64,000 nt of DNA from Carnegiea gigantea (lineage: Eukaryota > Streptophyta > Magnoliopsida > Caryophyllales > Cactaceae), in the NCBI GenBank assembly GCA_029747015.1, contig JAKOGI010000540.1:292501-356500 (forward strand), read 5' to 3'. Position numbers and translations under genes: made by a program. Below, one piece after another: positions 13,566 through 24,592 of the stretch (positions are counted from its first letter, which is position 1; the number at the start of each line of letters is the position of its first letter). The notes below the pieces were generated by a model. It saw only the letters and a program-made list of their open reading frames with translations. It was not told the DNA's origin and did not search any database.

Positions 13566-14489
13566 AGAGTCAAAGTCAAACGTCATAAAGCCCTGTCAAC
13601 TGGTGGAAAAACCAGGTCAATAGAGAATCCCAGTTCATATGACGGTTTGTAGAACGTTATACCTTTAATAAACAAGCATGTGAAGTTTAAAGGTCGTATT
13701 GCTACATCATTAGTCTACTAATCACGTGACATAGTTATATGCTTCACTTTGTGGTTATTGTTCCATGTTTTATCAAAGAGGTTTATTCCTGCATGTGACC
13801 TGTTACTGTACGGTATAGTGAAATTATCAGTTTAGTATTTATAATGCATTGAATATGATGGTTATTCTAGCGTAGATGCTAAATTCATATAGTCTGTGAG
13901 CTGACAGCATTTCAACGAAATTTCAATATTTATATACGGCATAAATTATATGAAACGCAGTAAACCTTTCATAACAGAAATCCCAGCAAGTGGTGTTTAA
14001 GGGTTAAACCCTTTCTTTTTATTGAAGTTATGAGTTTATATGAATTTCTTATGGTAAGTTTATTGAGCATGGCTATTTTAGAGCTTAAGCTGCTGGAGCG
14101 ACTGCTATTTCCCTTGCTTTGTGGTTTAAATATACTGTAAGGTAAGTGAGTTCTTCGAGGGAAGGAATTACGAACAACTTTTGTAAGTTATTCTTGCATT
14201 TAAAGTGTTGTTTTGGGAGAGGGGGTTATTCACTGAGCGATTGTTGCTCATTCCCATGTATTATTGTTGTTCCCTTCCCAGGTTTATGAAATATCAGGTA
14301 AAAGCCGGTCCAAGTAAGCTGAGATGGAGTCATTGCCGTCATAAGAATAAAGTTACATGCTTTGTATGCGAGTTGTAAGATGAATTGATGTAATGGCTTG
14401 TATTTAAGTCCGTGTGTGCCTGTTTTGCATATCATCTAGAGTCGCTCTGTATGGCCATGTGAGCCAACCATCTAAGTTGTCGATCATTG

Positions 14490-14797
14490 CTTATAGTTGG
14501 GATGTAAACCCAGTACTCCAGACGTGTGGTCCGTGGAGTTATACTTTTCATTGTTCATATGTTTTAGTGTTGAACTGCATTGGTTGGTATGCTCTGGGCG
14601 AGTAGCCTATGGAGCGGTGAACTCCGGCGGGTGGCCATTAAGTTAGTTGGTTTTATTGCCGTTTTTCATTGCAGGAAATTTAATGTAAGGCTTTAAGCCT
14701 GGGAAATGGTCAGTTTTCAGGGGAAACTCTATCCGTTTCGTCCCAGGATTTAAAGAAAAATGCTAACACCCCTAGCCATAGGGTTGGGAGCGTTACA
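14490..14797 (+). repeat. Hairpin-rich 3' end of the right LTR
   Basis: This is the counterpart of 7745-8030. The arms of the first two hairpins carry several substitutions (CCAGACG, CTCTGGGCGAGTAGCC), so the stems are weaker here. The AAGGCTTTAAGCCT palindrome is intact. Confidence 0.7.
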
Positions 14798-15287
14798 ACA
14801 TCAGTCCAAGCCTCCAAGGCTATCTAAATTTGGCTAGTCCACAGATATTGATTATGTGAGCTAGATTGAGTTCACTAACAGTCACCCGAAATCCAAAACC
14901 CAGTGATGGCTAGTGGTTCGGTATGTGCTAAACCAGCCATGACTTTATTGGTCTCGTGAAAAATTGAAAATCATTCATAGAAGCAAGATGGGACAAGCTG
15001 AGATAGTCCTTGGGTAGGATCCAGATGGCTTTACTGAGCTGAGCCAAGCTTATGCAGCTTTACAATTCTCTTCTTTGTGGTCATCTTAATTCAGTTGGTT
15101 AGACAACAATGTCAGTAGGCTTGAACTTGGCTAGTTTACCAGCTGAATCATTGCAGTGAGCTGAACTTGCAGCCTTGCCCTATTGAACTTTACCATCCAT
15201 TGCTGGCCTCCTGGATGCTTGCAATTAGTTAAGCAACATACATATGAACCTTACAAGCAACACTCATAGGTACACTCATGGGTACAA

Positions 15288-15356
15288 GCCCATGTGGGAT
15301 TTGAACCCATATCTCCATGCACTATCACATGTTGCTCTACCATTGAGCTAATAGGC
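15288..15356 (-). pseudogene. tRNA-like sequence (tRNA pseudogene or SINE head)
   Basis: On the minus strand it starts GCCTATTAGCTCAATGGTAG (A-box and D arm GCTC...GAGC). It contains GGTTCAAATCC (perfect B-box, T arm TGGG...CCCA) and ends ATGGGC, which pairs with the 5' end over about six positions. The anticodon arm is poor (CATG stem with an 8-base loop), so I do not assign an amino acid. It lies in a 614-bp island of unassigned DNA (14,798-15,411) between two retrotransposons in which I see nothing else. Confidence 0.5.
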
Positions 15357-15411
15357 TTCTGAACAAGTTGAGATTTTCAAGCAATATTGGGTTATTAGTA
15401 ACTGTGGGACT

Positions 15412-17025
15412 TGTTGAACTAACTGTATAAAGTTTTGATGATAACAAATCCAAGTGTAGCATACTTGCTTGAGTAATGTTGTTCCAAACAAGCTCTCCAA
15501 ACAGGTCCTACACAGCTGTTTGTATTAATCCTACTTACCTGTTCTGTCTACTAAATGTTGAGAACAAGTTTTAAGTACAGGTTTCAAGCTTTAGTGACAC
15601 AAAGATTAGCACACAACAAATCTCGACAACAGCTGACTGAGTCTTAAAGACCAAGTTCTTACATTCAGCGATACAAGATCACCCGAGTAATCAAGATGAC
15701 TAAGGTGTTTGGAGTTGCACATCCATCCTCGACAAGATGACTAATTCTTACAACAAGAAGTCTCGATTTGATTTAAGTTTTATCTTTTAGATTCTTGTTA
15801 ATATGCCAATCTTGAAAGTCTCAATCTAACACTTCTTGAAACGGTTTTCGAGATTTGCTTCAGAACACCATTTCCAAACAACCCTGCAAACAGGGTGCCT
15901 AGGGTGTTCCTGAAACTGCAGCGGCCACATCCGTTTTACCTAAAAATTTCTTTTGGCTTGGCTGGCTGCTCTAAGAATCCTTTTATGAAATCCTAGGCTG
16001 ATTAGTTAAGTCCTAAAAAGATTATTATTTATTATATATATGTAGCAGATTGCAAAACCATTTTTGCTAGAGATTTTTTCAAAATCCGAAAAATCTTTAT
16101 TCCTTATTTTTAGGCCTTGATTGATTCAAATTTTGAAACCAAGATTTTTATCCTTTTTTGGGCTAAATTACACGGCTATATTAAGTGGCTAATCAGTTTT
16201 TATCCCGTGAGTATCAAATCCCTATATTTTAGGAGAATCTTATCTTCTTTGTTCCTAGCCGTTGGAAATCTGAAGAAATCTTCCTAAGCTGCTAAAATCA
16301 GAAGATTTTTCTATCTTTTTTGAAGGAGTTAGCCGTTGGGTTTGCTTGCTTAAATAAGAAAATCTTTTCACTCCTTTCGGCAGAGATACACAAGGGAAAA
16401 ATCGGTTTCTTTCACAAACACATTGAGATTTCTGGAGCTACATTTCAAAAGAAAAAACCGTGATAAGATTGTGCAAAAATTGAGTGAGCTTTCAAAACTA
16501 TTGACATACTAGGACTTCATTATACCTTACATCTGCTTAAGTCAGAAGCACCCCAGTAAGGTATTTTGTATCCTTGATCTCAGATTAAAAGTGAGTGAGT
16601 GTGTCCTTAGTCGTGTGGACTTTGGACGTGTCCAATCTAGAGAGATTTGGACGTGGTGTAATCTGTCTTAGAGAAGAAGGTTACGTGGGTTACAAGTTGT
16701 AACAAGGAGTGTTACTTTTGTAACGTGTTCAGCCCGTTAGTGAAGTGGTTAAATCCTACACGAGGTAGGTCGTGGTTTTTCACACCTCAGTTGGGCTAGA
16801 GGTGTTTTCCACGTAAAAATCGTGTGTGCTTTATTTCCGCTTTTATCTACTTGATTTTCGCTTCTGAACCAATTGGGAACAGCCACTGCAAACAAGGCCC
16901 AAGACTGTTCTCGTTCAGAAATAGTCTCTGCAATCAGGGTCTAAGGCTGTTTGTCAGTAAATAGGCGAAAATCGGACACCACAATTCACCCCCCTCTTAT
17001 GGTCGTGTACTCTTAGAATTCAACA
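15412..17025 (+). repeat. 5' LTR of the plus-strand Sirevirus-like element
   Basis: Begins TGTTGAACTAACTG and ends GAATTCAACA (1,614 bp). Confidence 0.95.
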
Positions 17026-17027
17026 AG

Positions 17028-17039
17028 TGGTATCAGAGT
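17028..17039 (+). other. Primer-binding site (tRNA-Met type)
   Basis: TGGTATCAGAGT lies two bases after the 5' LTR. Confidence 0.9.
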
Positions 17040-17081
17040 AGGTTCTCTTCTAAAAGGTTAACGCCTTGAGAGATTCTGAAA

Positions 17082-18838
17082 ATGAGTACACCACAAGGCA
17101 TACTTGAGGGCCAATCCATCACTCGATTACCTTATTTCAATGGCCAACATTACAGTTGGTGGAAGAACAGGATGGAGAACTATATACAGGCTGAAGATTA
17201 TGAGTTATGGATGCTCATCAAGAACGGGCCCCTTGTTCCCATGAAAGTTCTTGAAGATGGAAAAAAGGTTCCCAAAGATCCTACTGAATATGATGCTGAG
17301 GATTACAAGAAAATGGAAAAGAATGCCAAGGCCAAGAAACTTCTCTATTTTGGCCTAGGACCCGATGAATATACTCGCATCTCAGAATGTGAGTCAGCTC
17401 AAGAAATATGGAATGCTTTACAAGTAGCTCATGAAGGAACAAGTCAAGTCAAACAATCACGCATTGAGTTACTCATGAGACAATACGAGTTGTTTGATAT
17501 GGGTGATCGTGAGAATGTGATGGATATGTATACCCGCTTCACTCACATAACAAACGAGTTAAAATCCCTGGGAAAATCCTTCACCACTGAAGAGTTGGTA
17601 AGGAAAATTCTAAGGATTTTGCCTCGATCATGGGAAGCCAAGGTAACAGCCATCCAAGAAGCCAAAGACATGAACAAGATCACCCTAGACGAGTTGATTG
17701 GTAATCTCCAAACATACGAACTGAGAAAAAATTCTCAACAAAAAGAGGAGATGAAGAAAGATCGAGGACTTGCCTTAAAAGCACAAGAAGATGATGATTT
17801 GATCTTGAGGAAGAAGAGATGGCTATGATGACTCGAAAGTTCAAGAAATTCTTCAAGAAAGTCAAAGAAAACAACAAAAGGAAGGATTTCAACAAAACCA
17901 GAAACACCCCCCGAGAACAGTTTACTGGGTGTTTCAAATGTGGCAAAACAGACCACATAGTGAAAAACTGTCCCTTACTTCGAGAAGAGCAAGAGCACGA
18001 ACACCCCAGGAAACAAGGTAGAAAACAAGCTGCAAACAGTTCTGGGAAACGATTCTCGAAAGCAATGCTGGCTGCCTAGAGTGACTCCTCTGAAGATGAA
18101 GAAGAGTCTGAAACTGATGAAGGTGCTGTAGCTCTCATGGCACAAAGTGACACGGATTCAGATGATGAGTCAGCAAACAGCCTTACTGATCTCAAGAACA
18201 AGGTACGTGGTCTCAATAAGGCAACTCTTGAAGAATTGTTGTATTCATTGATGGATACTTGTGCAGAATTGAAAAGAGATGTCCGAGACCTAGAACTAGA
18301 AAATGAGATCCTCAAGAGTGAAAAACTCGAAGTTGAAAAGAAAATATCCTTTTTACACCAAAACTTCAAGGAATCCTTGATCTTGAAAGGAGAGACTCAC
18401 TCTGTTACTTTAGCCAAAGCAGAAAAGGAATCCCTAGAGTTGAAAGAAAAGATTGAGTCCTTACTTGCTGAAAACAAGAACCTGTTGGCGAAAATAAAAA
18501 AATTGGAATCTGATCTCGCCACAAACAGGCTATGGAACAAGTCCTCAAAAGCGCTTGAATGGCTAGACACTCACCACAGTCAAAATAAAAAGGGACTAGG
18601 TTTTGCTCCTAAAAGGACCTCTTACCCAGTCAATAGAAAGTATGTTGGATTACCTGAAAATATTGTTTGCTTTCATTGTGGTAAAACCGGTCATTATCGA
18701 TACACTTGTCCTTCAAGAAGGTATGCCATTGAAAGAAATGAAGGTTATGTAAAACAAATCTGGATTAGGAAAGATGAGATTTATCTGTCTAAAAGAATGG
18801 GACCCAAGTGGATCTGGGTTCCCAAAACTAACCCTTGA
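17082..18838 (+). pseudogene. gag of the plus-strand Sirevirus-like element
   Basis: Gag forms the particle and packages element RNA. The start is ATG at 17,082 (MSTPQGILEGQS), 40 bases after the primer site, and it is followed by a copia gag (UBN2-type) domain. A first zinc knuckle (CFKCGKTDHIVKNC, 17,930-17,971), an acidic Ser-rich linker, a long coiled coil (about 18,230-18,530) and a second zinc knuckle (CFHCGKTGHYRYTC, about 18,667-18,708) follow. The frame ends at TGA 18,836-18,838 after WIWVPKTNP. Two defects are seen by comparison with the other copy: a one-base deletion near 17,801 that shifts frame, and TAG at 18,077-18,079 where the other copy has Trp. The coiled coil, second knuckle and stop lie in the intron-like segment described next. 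Confidence 0.9.
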
Positions 18839-18850
18839 TTTGTTTTGCAG
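18203..18850 (+). other. Intron-like 648-bp segment at the gag/pol boundary
   Basis: The segment begins AAG|GTACGT and ends TTTGTTTTGCAG|G. The minus-strand copy of the element reads straight from CTCAAGAACAAG to GCTGAAGTGAGAG at 36,634-36,635, lacking exactly this stretch. Its length is a multiple of three. It contains the gag coiled coil, second zinc knuckle and gag stop codon; removal joins gag (LTDLKNK) to pol (AEVREN) in frame. Confidence 0.75.
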
Positions 18851-21800
18851 GCTGAAGTGAGAGAGAACAACTCAGCAAACAACCCAGCAAACAGCCTAGA
18901 GAACAACCTTGAAAACAAGCAGCTGTGGTATGTTGATAGTGGGTGTTCGAGGCATATGATCGGTGAAAAATCCAACTTTCTCTCACTTACAGCTTCGGAT
19001 GGTGGGAGTGTGGCGTTTGGAAACGGCAAGTCTGGAACAATTGTCGGTATAGGTAGGGTTGGTGAGTCCCATTCCCACTCAATTGATAACGTCTATCTAG
19101 TTGATGGCTTAAAGCACAATCTGCTTAGTGTGTCCCAACTGTGTGACAAGAACAACCTAGTAGTGTTCTCACCAACACGTTGCTTGGTTGTAAACTCAAA
19201 CACAGGAGATGTCGTGTTAAGGGGGAAGTGTCACAAAAATGTTTACAAAGTATGTATTTCCACACTTCCCCAAAACAATCTGACTTGTTTGAGCGCTTTA
19301 AATGATGATATAATGCTCTGGCACAAGAGACTAGGTCATGCAAGTCTCACTCTTTTGAACAAACTTGTTTTCAAAGACCTAGTTGTTGGACTACCTTCCA
19401 TCAAATTCAATGATGACAAGGTTTGTGAAGCTTGTGCAAAAGGCAAACAAGTCAGATCGTCTTTTAAATCAAAAAATTGTGTTAGCACTACCCGACCTCT
19501 CGAAATGTTACACATTGATCTATGTGGTCCTATGAGGATAGCAAGTAGAGGTGGGAAGAGGTATGTGCTGGTTGTAGTGGATGATTACTCTCGATTTACT
19601 TGGACCCTGTTCTTGGCATCCAAGGATGAAACTTTTGAGAATTTTATTACCTTTCTCAAAAGGGTTGAAAGGAAAGTAGGACACTCTTTAGTTAGTTCAA
19701 GGTCTAATCATGGTACTGAATTTGAAAATGCAAGCTTTACAAACTATTGTAATGCACATGGTGTTGATCATAACTTCTCAGCCCCAAGAACACCCCAACA
19801 GAACGGGGTGGTTGAGCGCAAAAATCGCACCCTAGAAGACATGACTAGAACAATGCTTATTGCTAGTGGTCTTCCTAGGAACTTTTGGGCAGAAGCTTTG
19901 AACACATCATGCTACATTATAAATAGATGCATGATTAGACCTATTTTGAACAAAACTCCCTATGAACTTTTCAAAGGTAGAAAGCCCAACATCATGCATT
20001 TAAGAACATTCAGTTGTAGGTGTTTTGTGCATAACAATGGGAAGGATGCCTTAGGGAAGTTTGATCCTAGGAGTGATGAGGCAATATTTCTCGATTATTC
20101 CTCACATAGTAAGGCATACAAAGTGTTTAACAAAAGAACCTTGTGTGTTGAGGAAAGTGTGCATGTGCTTTTTGATGAATCTAACTCGTTGAGTAAGAAT
20201 GATGCACAGGAGGAAGGATTTGAATTAGGTCTTGTTCGAAAAGAAGTGTTGCACCAAGATGAACAAGGTAAGAACACCGTGGAGAAAACAGGTCCTGAAG
20301 CTGTTCCTCAGAACGGCAGGCAAGGTGAGGACCAAACAGGGGGAAGCATCGTTGAACCCTGTTTGGGATAACACCAGTCCAGTTCCTCAGGAACAGGCCT
20401 GCAAACAAGTGCAGGAACAGGCTCAGGAGCTGTTTCTGAACCTGATTCTTCAAGTATCCAAGCCAGAGTAGAAAGTGTGTCTGTGGATCCCCTAACTCCA
20501 CGACCTTGGAAGCATCATCGTTCACACCCCTTGATCAAATCGTGTCTGATATAAATACTGGGGTGCAAACGAGATCTAAGCTTAAGAATTTTTGTGCTTT
20601 CTATGCATTTCTCTCTAACATTGAGCCAAAGAATGTCAATGAAGCTCTTGCAGATGCAGATTGGGTCACAGCAATGCAAGAAGAGCTTCACCAATTTGAA
20701 AGGAACAAGGCATGGCACCTTGTACCCCAGCCTGCAGATAGAACAATCATTGGAACCAAGTGGGTGTTTCGGAACAAGCTGGAGGAGTCCGGAACAGTCA
20801 CTAGGAACAAGGCACGGCTGGTGGTTCAAGGCTACAATCAGGAAGAAGGGATCGATTATGAAGAAACCTTCGCATCTGTTGCTAGGATTGAGGCTATTCG
20901 TATCCTAATAGCCTTTGCAGCTCATATGGAGATCAAGCTATATCAAATGGATGTCAAAAGTGCATTCCTAAACGGATACCTTAAAGAAGAGGTGTATGTC
21001 AAATAACCCCCTGGTTTTGAAAACAGTGAATTTCCAAGCCATGTTTTTTAACTTGACAAAGCTCTTTATGGTCTAAAACAAGCTCCTAGAGCTTGGTATG
21101 AATAATTGTCAAGCTTTTTACATGAAAATGATTTTAGAAGAGGCAAGGTAGATAATACCTTGTTTCTAAAATCTAAGGGGGAACATCTGTTGATTGTCCA
21201 AGTATATGTTGATGACATCATATTTGGGGCAACTCATCATGATTTATGCAATGAATTTTCAAAAATGATGAGGAGTGAGTTTGAAATGAGCATGATGGGT
21301 GAGCTTAACTTCTTCTTAGGCTTACAGATCAAGCAAACTTCAAACGACACCATGATCCATCAACAAAAGTATATTAAGGAACTACTTAAGCGTTTTGGAA
21401 TGGAGTCGGCCAAGCCCATTGATACTCCCATTTCGCCTTCTACCAGGTTGGTAATGGATGATGGGAGTCCCTCAGTTGAGGAGAAACTCTATAGGGGCAT
21501 GATAGGGTCACTCTTATACCTTACCGCTAGTAGGCCCGACATTGTTTTCAGTATTGGTTTATGTGCCCGTTTTCAGTCTAATCCTAAAGAAACTCACCTT
21601 AAGGCTGTTAAACAGATACTAAGGTATTTAAAACATACACCTGATTTAGCTCTATGGTATCCTAGAGGTTGCAATTTTGATCTTGTTGGATATGCTGATG
21701 CTGACTATGCAGGCTTCCTGGTTGATAGAAAAAGCACCACAGGTATGGCTCATTTCCTTGGACCTTGTTTGGTATCTTGGGCAACCAAGAAACAATATTC

Positions 21801-22149
21801 AGTTGCTATGTCCACAGCGGAAGCTGAATATGTTGCAGCCGCTTCATGTTGTGCTCAATTACTGTGGATAAGACAACGACTCAAAGACTTTTGTGTTGAC
21901 ACTGGATGCATATCTATTTTTTGTGATAACACAAGTGCAATTAATATTGCCAAAAATCCGTGTCAACATAAAAGAACTAAATATATTGACATACGTCATC
22001 ATTTCTTAAGAGACAATGTTGAAAAAGGGTTGATCTCAATGAATTTTTGTGCCACAGAAAACCAAATTGTTGATATATTCACCAAGGCGCTAAGCAGAGA
22101 TCAATTTGAGAAAAATAGACTTGAACTAGGTTTGATTGAAACAACCTAA
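18851..22149 (+). pseudogene. pol of the plus-strand Sirevirus-like element (PR-INT-RT-RNase H)
   Basis: The domains are in copia order. Protease has WYVDSGCSRHM (near 18,928). The integrase has an HHCC zinc module (HKRLGH...CEACAKGK) and a catalytic core (LHIDLCGPM, VVDDYSRFTW, HGTEFEN, QQNGVVERKNR). RT has [26 protein letters not shown] and YVDDIIFGA. RNase H has [21 protein letters not shown] and [10 protein letters not shown]. Defects: the integrase Asp of the SDHGTE motif is Asn (codon 19,706-19,708); the frame changes between 20,371 and 20,506 in the variable linker; and stops lie at 21,004-21,006, 21,049-21,051 and 21,103-21,105 inside RT. The final stop is at 22,147-22,149. Confidence 0.93.
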
Positions 22150-22479
22150 GTACCTTGTTCTCTCCCCTGTTTGTAACTTCCATAGGTTGAAGGTACAATG
22201 TGTTTAATAAAAATTGTTTGCAATCAATTCTGTGCTATTTTAGTATATGTGCATTATTTGCAGCTGCTGGCATTCGTTTAAATTTAATATGATTGCCTTT
22301 ATTATCTTGTTACCGTTGAATCTCCTCCAAGATCAAGCAGCAAGAACAGGTACGCTCCTTGATTGTTAGTATGTGAAACAAGTTGTATCTAGCCTTTAAA
22401 TTTTCCTCCTTCCCGAGGCATGCGCAGGCGGCTAGTAATGATCTACCCATTGTAACGGGTAAATCTTTAAAGATTTGGC

Positions 22480-22602
22480 ATGCTCTCTCTCTTTAAATCT
22501 CCAAATCTTTGCCTCTCTCTCTCATCACACCTCTCTCTCTCTCTCGAATACCCGACAATTTCCTTTCACTCAAACCCTAATCTCTCTCCAATTCTTGCTC
22601 AA
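22480..22602 (+). promoter_or_regulatory. Promoter/leader-like sequence upstream of the third ORF
   Basis: TCTTTAAATCTC (TATA-like, about 105 bases before the ATG) is followed by CT-rich tracts (CTCTCTCTCTC) and AAACCCTAA (telo-box) before AAATGG. The reversed element has the same order at 32,860-32,995 (CT repeat, TTTATATG, AAACCCTAA, ATG). Such an arrangement is typical of leaders of expressed plant genes. Internal transcription is inferred, not shown. Confidence 0.5.
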
Positions 22603-24592
22603 ATGGCTTCCTTCAACGGCTCTGGAAGTTCTGGTTCCAAATCTCAGGGTAGCAGGACACCCGCACCAGCCTCACGAACAGGTCCTGCCCCTGTTGCTTT
22701 CTCGCCGTTTTTAATGGCGATTCTAGAAGGTAAACCTTCCACTCCTCCTCGCCCAATCAGCTTCAAACCTTTTGGATTTTTGAAGAGTGTCGACCAGAAA
22801 TCAGTGGGCTTGGGTTTGAAAGATATTCCCTACCATTTTGGTTGGGAATTGGTGATGTTTGAGGGATCGACTGTTTGTCCCCTCACTGAAAAGAACTTTG
22901 CTTCAACTGGGGAAATTGGTGGCAATCTTGGGTCCCAAGATGAAGCCTTTGAGTCCCATGTTGGTTTCTTTGATTTCTCTAAGCCCTGTTCTTTCGGGCT
23001 GTTTCCTGAAAAAGAAACTGTACCCGAAACAGGGTCTGAGTCCTATGAGGAGGTGTTTAAGGACGATTTGGGAGTTGGTCTTCAAGGAGACTCGGCTGAG
23101 CAGTCTCTTGAGGCAGGGGGAAGTAGTGGCATGGACATCCCTCCTGCAGCAACCGAATCAGTGACTCCGGTTCCTCAATCCGGAGAGAAGAGAAAAAGGG
23201 TCAAAACAGTGGCTAGGCGTAGCAGAACGCCTAGATCAAGGCCACAACCAAGGCCTCAAACCTCAAAAACCTCAGCCCCCTCTCCTCCAAAAATTGCACA
23301 ACCAACCCGCAAATCTACCTGAATTGCTTTTCAGTCTACTCCGCGTACCACAAAATCAACTACTCCGGTAATAGAGGAAATTTCCTCTTCCTCTGAGGAT
23401 TCTTCAGATTCCTCTGCTACTGAGAACACCCTCTTTGAACAGGGGACCCCGGTGTTCTCCGAGTCCTCAGAAGAACAAACTCAATCTCCTCCTCCTCCTT
23501 CCAAGAAAACCTCCACTCTCCCCCCTCGCAAAAGAAAGACCTCTACTGCTCCAGTCTCAAAATCAGCTAAACCCGAGACTGCTTCTTCTGTTCCTCCCCC
23601 CAAAAGAGCCAAAAAGTCTACTGCCTCTCCTGTTTCTACCAAGATTGCGCATCTACTTAAGCGCAATGTAGTTAGGGGGAAGATAGTGAGAGTCCAATTT
23701 TTCGAGGAACAGGGATTGGGGGTGTTCCTACAGAAGCTGCGTGCCCAGAACTGGCTGGACCTCTTCACGAACACCCAGCTGGGGTGTTCTGTACCAGAAT
23801 TGGCTGAGTTCTATGCCAATTGTGCTGTCACCGAAGGGGTGGTGACAAGTAAAATTGGTGATACACAGGTGCAATTTGATGCACAAACTCTGGGTACGAT
23901 TTTGGGTGTTCCCTCACTTGGCTTTGATGTGTATGTGAGGGAGGATAAGTCTGTCTTAGGGACAGCCAGGCTGCTGGAGCTTTCACAGTGGTTGAGTCAA
24001 AACCAGGGCCTGCAAACACCCACATCCGTGAAGAAGGGTGAGATGACCTCTCTGCACCAACTGCTCTTTATGTTTGTCATAAAGAACATCATCCCAAGAG
24101 GTCAAGGTAGAAACCAGGCTGATGCTCTTGATCAGTGCCTGGTGGATCTTTTGGATAGGGAGGAACCCATCAACCTTCCTGTTCTTATGATCCGCCATAT
24201 TGGGCGTATTACAAACACCACCCGGGCACATGATCTTGGGTATGGTTTTCTACTGACGAGGGTTTTTGAGCACTTTGGGATAGAGCTCAAACTGGAGGGT
24301 GGCTGCTCAAGTAATTGATGAGATAGGGAGTGACACCCTCATGGGATGTGGATATACTCTGGCTGAGGCCTCGGTCTCCAAACAGGGGAGCCGAACACCC
24401 AGACCTCCTGTTTCTGGGAGGTCATCAGTCAAAGTTGAGGCTGTTTTAGAGGATAACTCCCGCCTCAAGGATGAGCTCACAGCCGTCAAGGCTGCCCTGG
24501 AAGAAGAGAAGGCGCTATCTGCCAAGCGTCATGAAGATCTCCTTGCCCTTCTCTCCTCCCTCGCTACCAAACTCCCTCCTCCGCAGCCATAA
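22603..24592 (+). pseudogene. Third ORF of the plus-strand Sirevirus-like element (PF20167-like domain, nuclear-type)
   Basis: It starts MASFNGSGSSG at 22,603. The chosen ATG follows the conserved leader and corresponds to the start at 32,858 in the other copy. In order it has a short N-terminal domain (PISFKPFGFLKS, KDIPYHFGWELV), an acidic stretch, basic Ser/Pro/Lys-rich sequence with likely nuclear localisation signals (KRKRVK, PPKRAKK), and a globular domain from about 23,650. That domain (VPELAEFYANC, ILGVPSLGFDVYVRED, TSLHQLLFMFVIKNI, GFLLTRVFEHFG) resembles the 'putative plant transposon protein' domain (PF20167, Transposase_32). A C-terminal coiled coil (SRLKDELTAVKAALEEEKAL) follows. 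A stop at 23,320-23,322 and a frameshift near 24,290 break it. It occupies the env-like position of Sireviruses, but I see no signal peptide or membrane helix. The function is unknown. Confidence 0.7.

Larger units (their letters stand above)
5355..14797 (+). mobile_element. Gypsy-type non-autonomous LTR retrotransposon (LARD-like) with very long LTRs
   Basis: Left LTR (visible part 5355-8030), primer-binding site, 2.9-kb internal region without genes, purine tract and right LTR (10,909-14,797) appear in the correct order. The LTRs begin TGTAACACCC and end GTTACA or GTCACA. The 3' internal end (GGGGACGAAATTC, then a purine tract, then TGTAACACCC) is characteristic of Tekay/Del-like chromovirus Gypsy elements. 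With no gag or pol it must depend on an autonomous relative, which fits the LARD class. The CACTA element above interrupts the left LTR, so the true left border and left target duplication are outside the window. The right flank is ACATC (14,798-14,802). A solo LTR of the same family lies at 44,270-47,401. Confidence 0.85.
10909..14797 (+). repeat. Right LTR of the LARD-like element (3.9 kb)
   Basis: It begins TGTAACACCCGAG and ends GGAGCGTTACA (TG...CA). At 3,889 bp it is unusually long, longer than the internal region it flanks. Sub-structure: GC-rich island (11,220-11,650), TA tract (11,909-11,961), 18-bp repeats (11,995-12,315), hairpin minisatellite (13,110-13,565) and the hairpin-rich 3' module (14,490-14,797). 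Confidence 0.9.

Noticed and set aside
22603..24592. Third ORF as a retroviral-type envelope gene
   Set aside because: It has the right position for a Sirevirus env-like ORF, but I see no signal peptide, membrane helix or cleavage site; it has nuclear-type basic motifs instead.
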